From Sphingobacteriales bacterium (lineage in GTDB: Bacteria > Bacteroidota > Bacteroidia > Chitinophagales > LD1): DNA of 64,000 nucleotides. Positions within the stretch are counted from its first letter, which is position 1, and each line of letters opens with the position of its first letter. The position numbers and the translations under genes are program-made. Below the pieces are notes generated by a model. It searched no databases, was not told the origin of the DNA, and saw nothing but the letters and a program-made list of their open reading frames with translations. Where the stretch lies: positions 124,001-188,000 of the forward strand of contig JADFDM010000008.1 of the NCBI GenBank assembly GCA_018262795.1. Direction: 5' to 3'. Below, piece by piece: positions 62,001-64,000 of the stretch.

Positions 62001-64000
62001 AGTGCCGGGGCCTAAGTTCATGGCCGAATCTATGTTACCGGTGGCTGCATTGGCACTCCACTGAAAGCCGTAAGGTCCCGTTCCGGTAGGGATAAGAAGA
62101 ATTTTCCCATTATTCGATCCATTGCAGGTAATGTTAGTGGTTTGATGAGTTACTCCCAGTGCACCAATAATCACTTTCACGGTATCATACACAATACAAG
62201 GTCCTCCGTTCATGGAAACAACATAAGTAGTAGGCCCGGCCGGATTTACCGAAATACTTTGCGTATTTCCAACCGAAGTATTGGAAGGAATTATTTTCCA
62301 CTGGTAAGAGAAACTTTGACCCGGTAAGGGAGAGCCGGAAGGCGTGGCCGTCAGTTGTACTTGCTGACCGGTACAGAACGACAAGTCAGACCCCGCATTT
62401 ACTTTCACGGAGGTATCAATGCTCACGGTTACAAAACTACTGCCGGGGCAACCTCCTTGCGTAACACTTACTTGGTAGATTTGTGTAGTCATCGGATTGG
62501 CAGTCGGGTTTTTTATAGCCGGATTAGAAACAGCATTTGCCCCGGTGGCAGGGGTCCATGCGATTACATAATTTGGATAATTGGGTTGGCATAAGCGCAT
62601 CCTTAATTTAGGTCGCTGGTTAGAGGAAACAATGGTGCCGTTAATGCCGCATTGATCGGTGTTGGCTCTGGAGTATATCACCGTATTATTCACCGTGTTA
62701 TACACCATCATGTTGTTGAAATTGCTGAAGGTGCTGGGGTTGTAAAAGCATATTTCCACTACTAAGTTTGAAACTCCATCCCAGTCGTAAAGTGAGTCAA
62801 GATTGTGGTTGTTCCAGCCTGAAATAGGCGTGTAAAGTTTTGGTGTGTACACCAATTTCATTCCGGTTTCCCAAGTAGATAGAGTTGTTTTTGCAGGAGA
62901 AACACACTTCAAACTTATTCTGAAATTCTCGAGTGTAGCATTGCTGTTAAACACTCCCACTTCCCAAGCTAAGGACTTTATAGTTCCGCCTCCATTGTAA
63001 ATAGCATTGATCTCTGCAGCCGTATAGAGCAACTGCATCCGAGTGCTTTTGTAGTAGTTCCCGTAGATAGTCACATTGGTGGTGGGACTACCTGTTTGCA
63101 CTGTATAGCCAGTACCTATAGAATCTTGCCGGTCTAAGCCGCCACATCCCACATAATTTACCCCGCAACTCTGGGGCTGTGAAGTAAAATCTAATTGAAC
63201 TTGTTGCCCCGGACAAATAACACTTGGATTCACCGAAGCCAACACCGGAGGCCCTACCCCTGAAACGGTGATGATGACACTGTCATGTAAGGTGCATCCA
63301 TTTGCACTGGAAACAGAGAGGGTGTAAGTGGTGGTTTTCAGGGGAGTAACAGTGGCATTTGCTTGGGTTGATTGGCCGGGACTGATGTAAGTAGTGGGAG
63401 ACCATTGATAGGTGTAAGGTGCCCCTCCGTTGGTAATCACGGGCTGCATCAGCACACTTTGATTGGCACAGATGGTCTGATTAGGCCCGGCATCTACAGT
63501 AAAGTTTGGATTGCTTACATGAATGGTTAAGGTATCGCGGCCTATACAAGTACCTACATGAGCGGTCATCAAGTAGGTGGTAGTGGTAGCAGGAGTTGCG
63601 ATGGTTATTTGACTATTAGGGCTGGCAAGTCCGGTGGTGGGTAGCCAGTTATAAGTTACCCCTCCTAAGCCGGTAAGTGTAGCGGATTCGCCTGCGCAAA
63701 TAAAATATCTGGAGGCAGTAGCATCTGCTAAAATAGAGTCTTGAATAATAATGGAGGCGCTATCGTAAGGCTGGTTATTGCAGGGATTGAGTAGATATAG
63801 CTTTATGGTTTCGTTGCCTTCGTTAATACCATCATTGACCGGAACAATGTTTAGATAGGCAACCGTATCACCGGCATTAATGGTAACAGAATTTGGAATA
63901 GTAGGGTAATCCACCCCATTGGTAGCAGTGCCCCCCACTGTGTAGTTAACGGTGTAATTAGTTTGAAGAGGAGGATTGATTACAAACTTAAATTGCCCAT
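59043..64000 (-). CDS. SprB-repeat adhesin-like protein, 5' end beyond the right edge, T9SS type B signal
   Basis: A giant secreted protein of at least 1650 residues. The frame is open through the right edge (KFVINPPLQTNYTV), so the start lies outside the window. From the visible N-terminus: a Calx-beta motif (ATNGVDYPTIP, GINEGNETIKLYL), two Ig-like domains, a 240-residue domain (LQLLYTAAEI, SGWNNHNLDS), then about eleven SprB-like repeats of roughly 65-75 residues with NVSCNGGSNG, YSYSWS and GNYxVTVTDANxC pattern, then a type B sorting domain (AFTPNGDGNNDVF, FNRWGEKVYES). SprB is the gliding adhesin of Flavobacterium; repeat proteins like this are carried to the surface by T9SS, but gliding itself is not shown. 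Confidence 0.9.
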   Translation of the reverse strand, partial: GQFKFVINPPLQTNYTVNYTVGGTATNGVDYPTIPNSVTINAGDTVAYLNIVPVNDGINEGNETIKLYLLNPCNNQPYDSASIIIQDSILADATASRYFICAGESATLTGLGGVTYNWLPTTGLASPNSQITIATPATTTTYLMTAHVGTCIGRDTLTIHVSNPNFTVDAGPNQTICANQSVLMQPVITNGGAPYTYQWSPTTYISPGQSTQANATVTPLKTTTYTLSVSSANGCTLHDSVIITVSGVGPPVLASVNPSVICPGQQVQLDFTSQPQSCGVNYVGCGGLDRQDSIGTGYTVQTGSPTTNVTIYGNYYKSTRMQLLYTAAEINAIYNGGGTIKSLAWEVGVFNSNATLENFRISLKCVSPAKTTLSTWETGMKLVYTPKLYTPISGWNNHNLDSLYDWDGVSNLVVEICFYNPSTFSNFNNMMVYNTVNNTVIYSRANTDQCGINGTIVSSNQRPKLRMRLCQPNYPNYVIAWTPATGANAVSNPAIKNPTANPMTTQIYQVSVTQGGCPGSSFVTVSIDTSVKVNAGSDLSFCTGQQVQLTATPSGSPLPGQSFSYQWKIIPSNTSVGNTQSISVNPAGPTTYVVSMNGGPCIVYDTVKVIIGALGVTHQTTNITCNGSNNGKILLIPTGTGPYGFQWSANAATGNIDSAMNLGPGTYYATVTDGQGCIGGDTITLTQPTPVTFTSSVKNVSCNGGSNGNIVVNPSGGTGAFSFNWSNGLPNNDTVSNLTAGSYTVTITDANNCSVTGSFNVSEPTALAFNPAQTKDIRCFNGNDGFIIVSPKNGTPAYSYSWSHNNGLNQPNALNLSAGNYIVTVTDANACTVTASFTLTQPGNGIIVDSIAQVSATCFGYSNGQATVYPSGGATPYSYLWSPSSQATQTATGLSAQSYSVTVTDDSLCAATATVTVNQPQQIVINESIQNVKCNGGSDGSISLVVTPGSTPASTYTFTWSNGVTGTEANGGNQIDSLTAGNYSVTVTNSQSCSATASYVMQEPTALVLNTPTIQNVSCYGGNNGSITANPTGGTGTYSFTWNPSATNAATNSGLISGSYDVVVTDANNCSTSATYNVTQPAAPLAFDSAIIVNVLCNGAATGSIAVSVSGGTPAYSYSWSHISQLNSAFASSLIAGNYSVTVTDANSCTITASHTVSQPPAITFGNQNITNVSCHGGNDGAAEVTPSGGVGNFTFTWNGNAGSNPQAGLTAGNYTVVVTDGNSCTASTTVIISEPAALLVNPIVLDAQCYQGADGSIDANPSGGNPPFSFIWNDGQQQTTQIATALVAGTYSVTVTDNTGCSTTSIAMVNEPSELAFTMQTTQVSCVGDHDGTITVTAHGATPPYNYSATQDGANFMYSSDGVIINLAPGYYIVIVSDNHGCTKVDTAFVPDAVGDTYTLTTDSTSCYGAAYNDGAIHVTGLTAINMPYQYTLDGGTPQYSGDFYQVSAGVHEVIGINNFGCTTTLSAIVPEPAQGVADVMPHDTTMQLGETIQLSSSFSPYPSSAIVSYNWTPSLGLSCIDCPNPIVSPYNRRTEYTLVITYNDHCVAAASMTVIIENNLEVYIPNAFTPNGDGNNDVFQIYGEGIKTVDLKIFNRWGEKVYESNSQYAGWDGTYKGQLQNPGVYVYVVKIIYLDNKKMDKTGSVSIIR
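59583..62142 (-). repeat. About eleven SprB-like repeats in the adhesin gene
   Basis: Repeat units of about 65-75 codons follow each other in the minus-strand frame. Each has a Cys in an xVxCxGxxxG opening, a YSYxWS-like strand, GxYxVTVTDxxxC and an xxPxxL end that begins the next unit. They are alike in protein but not in DNA, so they are old. Limits are approximate. Confidence 0.8.

Noticed and set aside
59583-62142. SprB repeat region considered as a CRISPR-like array
   Set aside because: The repeats are protein repeats that differ at DNA level and stay in frame.
1-64000. tRNA, rRNA or CRISPR loci
   Set aside because: No stretch with tRNA arms and CCA-type ends, rRNA-like conservation or regular short repeats was noticed by eye; a covariance search would settle it.

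Overview
The window is a piece of chromosome from a member of the Bacteroidota, most likely an uncultured relative of the Chitinophagales/Sphingobacteriales type. The evidence is four cargo proteins of the type IX secretion system (two with type A and two with type B C-terminal sorting domains), a Bacteroidota-type RpoZ/Rpb6 protein and a DUF4835 protein, -7 promoter boxes of the TAnnTTTG type with weak Shine-Dalgarno signals, and a moderate-to-low GC content. No tRNA, rRNA, CRISPR array, intact insertion sequence or prophage was seen.

Layout. (1) 1-16 kb is housekeeping and envelope: an AsmA-like protein overlapping cytidine deaminase, a DUF1003 membrane protein, a small lipoprotein, an RRM RNA-binding protein, then a minus-strand run (thiolase, 6-pyruvoyl-tetrahydropterin-type synthase, folE, fabD, a secreted protein), followed by a DUF2147 protein, an M23 peptidase, a FadJ-type beta-oxidation enzyme, OsmC and an outer-membrane barrel protein. 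(2) 15.9-20.6 kb is one giant secreted protein (lamin-tail, chitobiase-C-like, CotH kinase, nine InlB-like repeats, T9SS type B). (3) 20.6-21.6 kb is a decayed vapBC-like toxin-antitoxin pair and a possible small RNA. (4) 21.6-29.2 kb is the Bacteroidota block bamD-rpoZ-coaBC-DUF4835-recN. Here coaBC is split into separate coaC and coaB genes with about 1.7 kb between them, which carries a MerTP-like transporter, a GDCCVxC protein and a foldback element. (5) 29.3-34.4 kb holds fabI, clpC, a STAS protein and ribonuclease Z.

(6) 34.4-53.9 kb is a long surface-glycan cluster and the most interesting part: a WecE-like sugar aminotransferase, a Wzm/Wzt ABC exporter with a C-terminal cargo-recognition domain, three radical SAM enzymes (two are paralogues with the extra cysteine domain placed before the radical SAM core), a sulfotransferase, a methyltransferase, a UbiA prenyltransferase overlapping an asparagine-synthase-type amidotransferase, a transglutaminase-like lipoprotein, two glycosyltransferases, an SGNH hydrolase and a TMTC-like GT-C enzyme with TPRs. 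Genes from 45.2 to 53.9 kb are separated by 12 bp or less or overlap, so they probably form one operon. I read the region as making, modifying and exporting an unusual polymer; the product is unknown.

(7) 54-64 kb holds three more T9SS cargo proteins: a YCF48/BNR-repeat protein, a PNGase F-like glycosidase, and a SprB-repeat adhesin-like protein that runs off the right edge.

Where a reading frame opened with TTG or GTG upstream of a signal peptide or well-placed ATG, I moved the start to the ATG; each case is stated in the entry.
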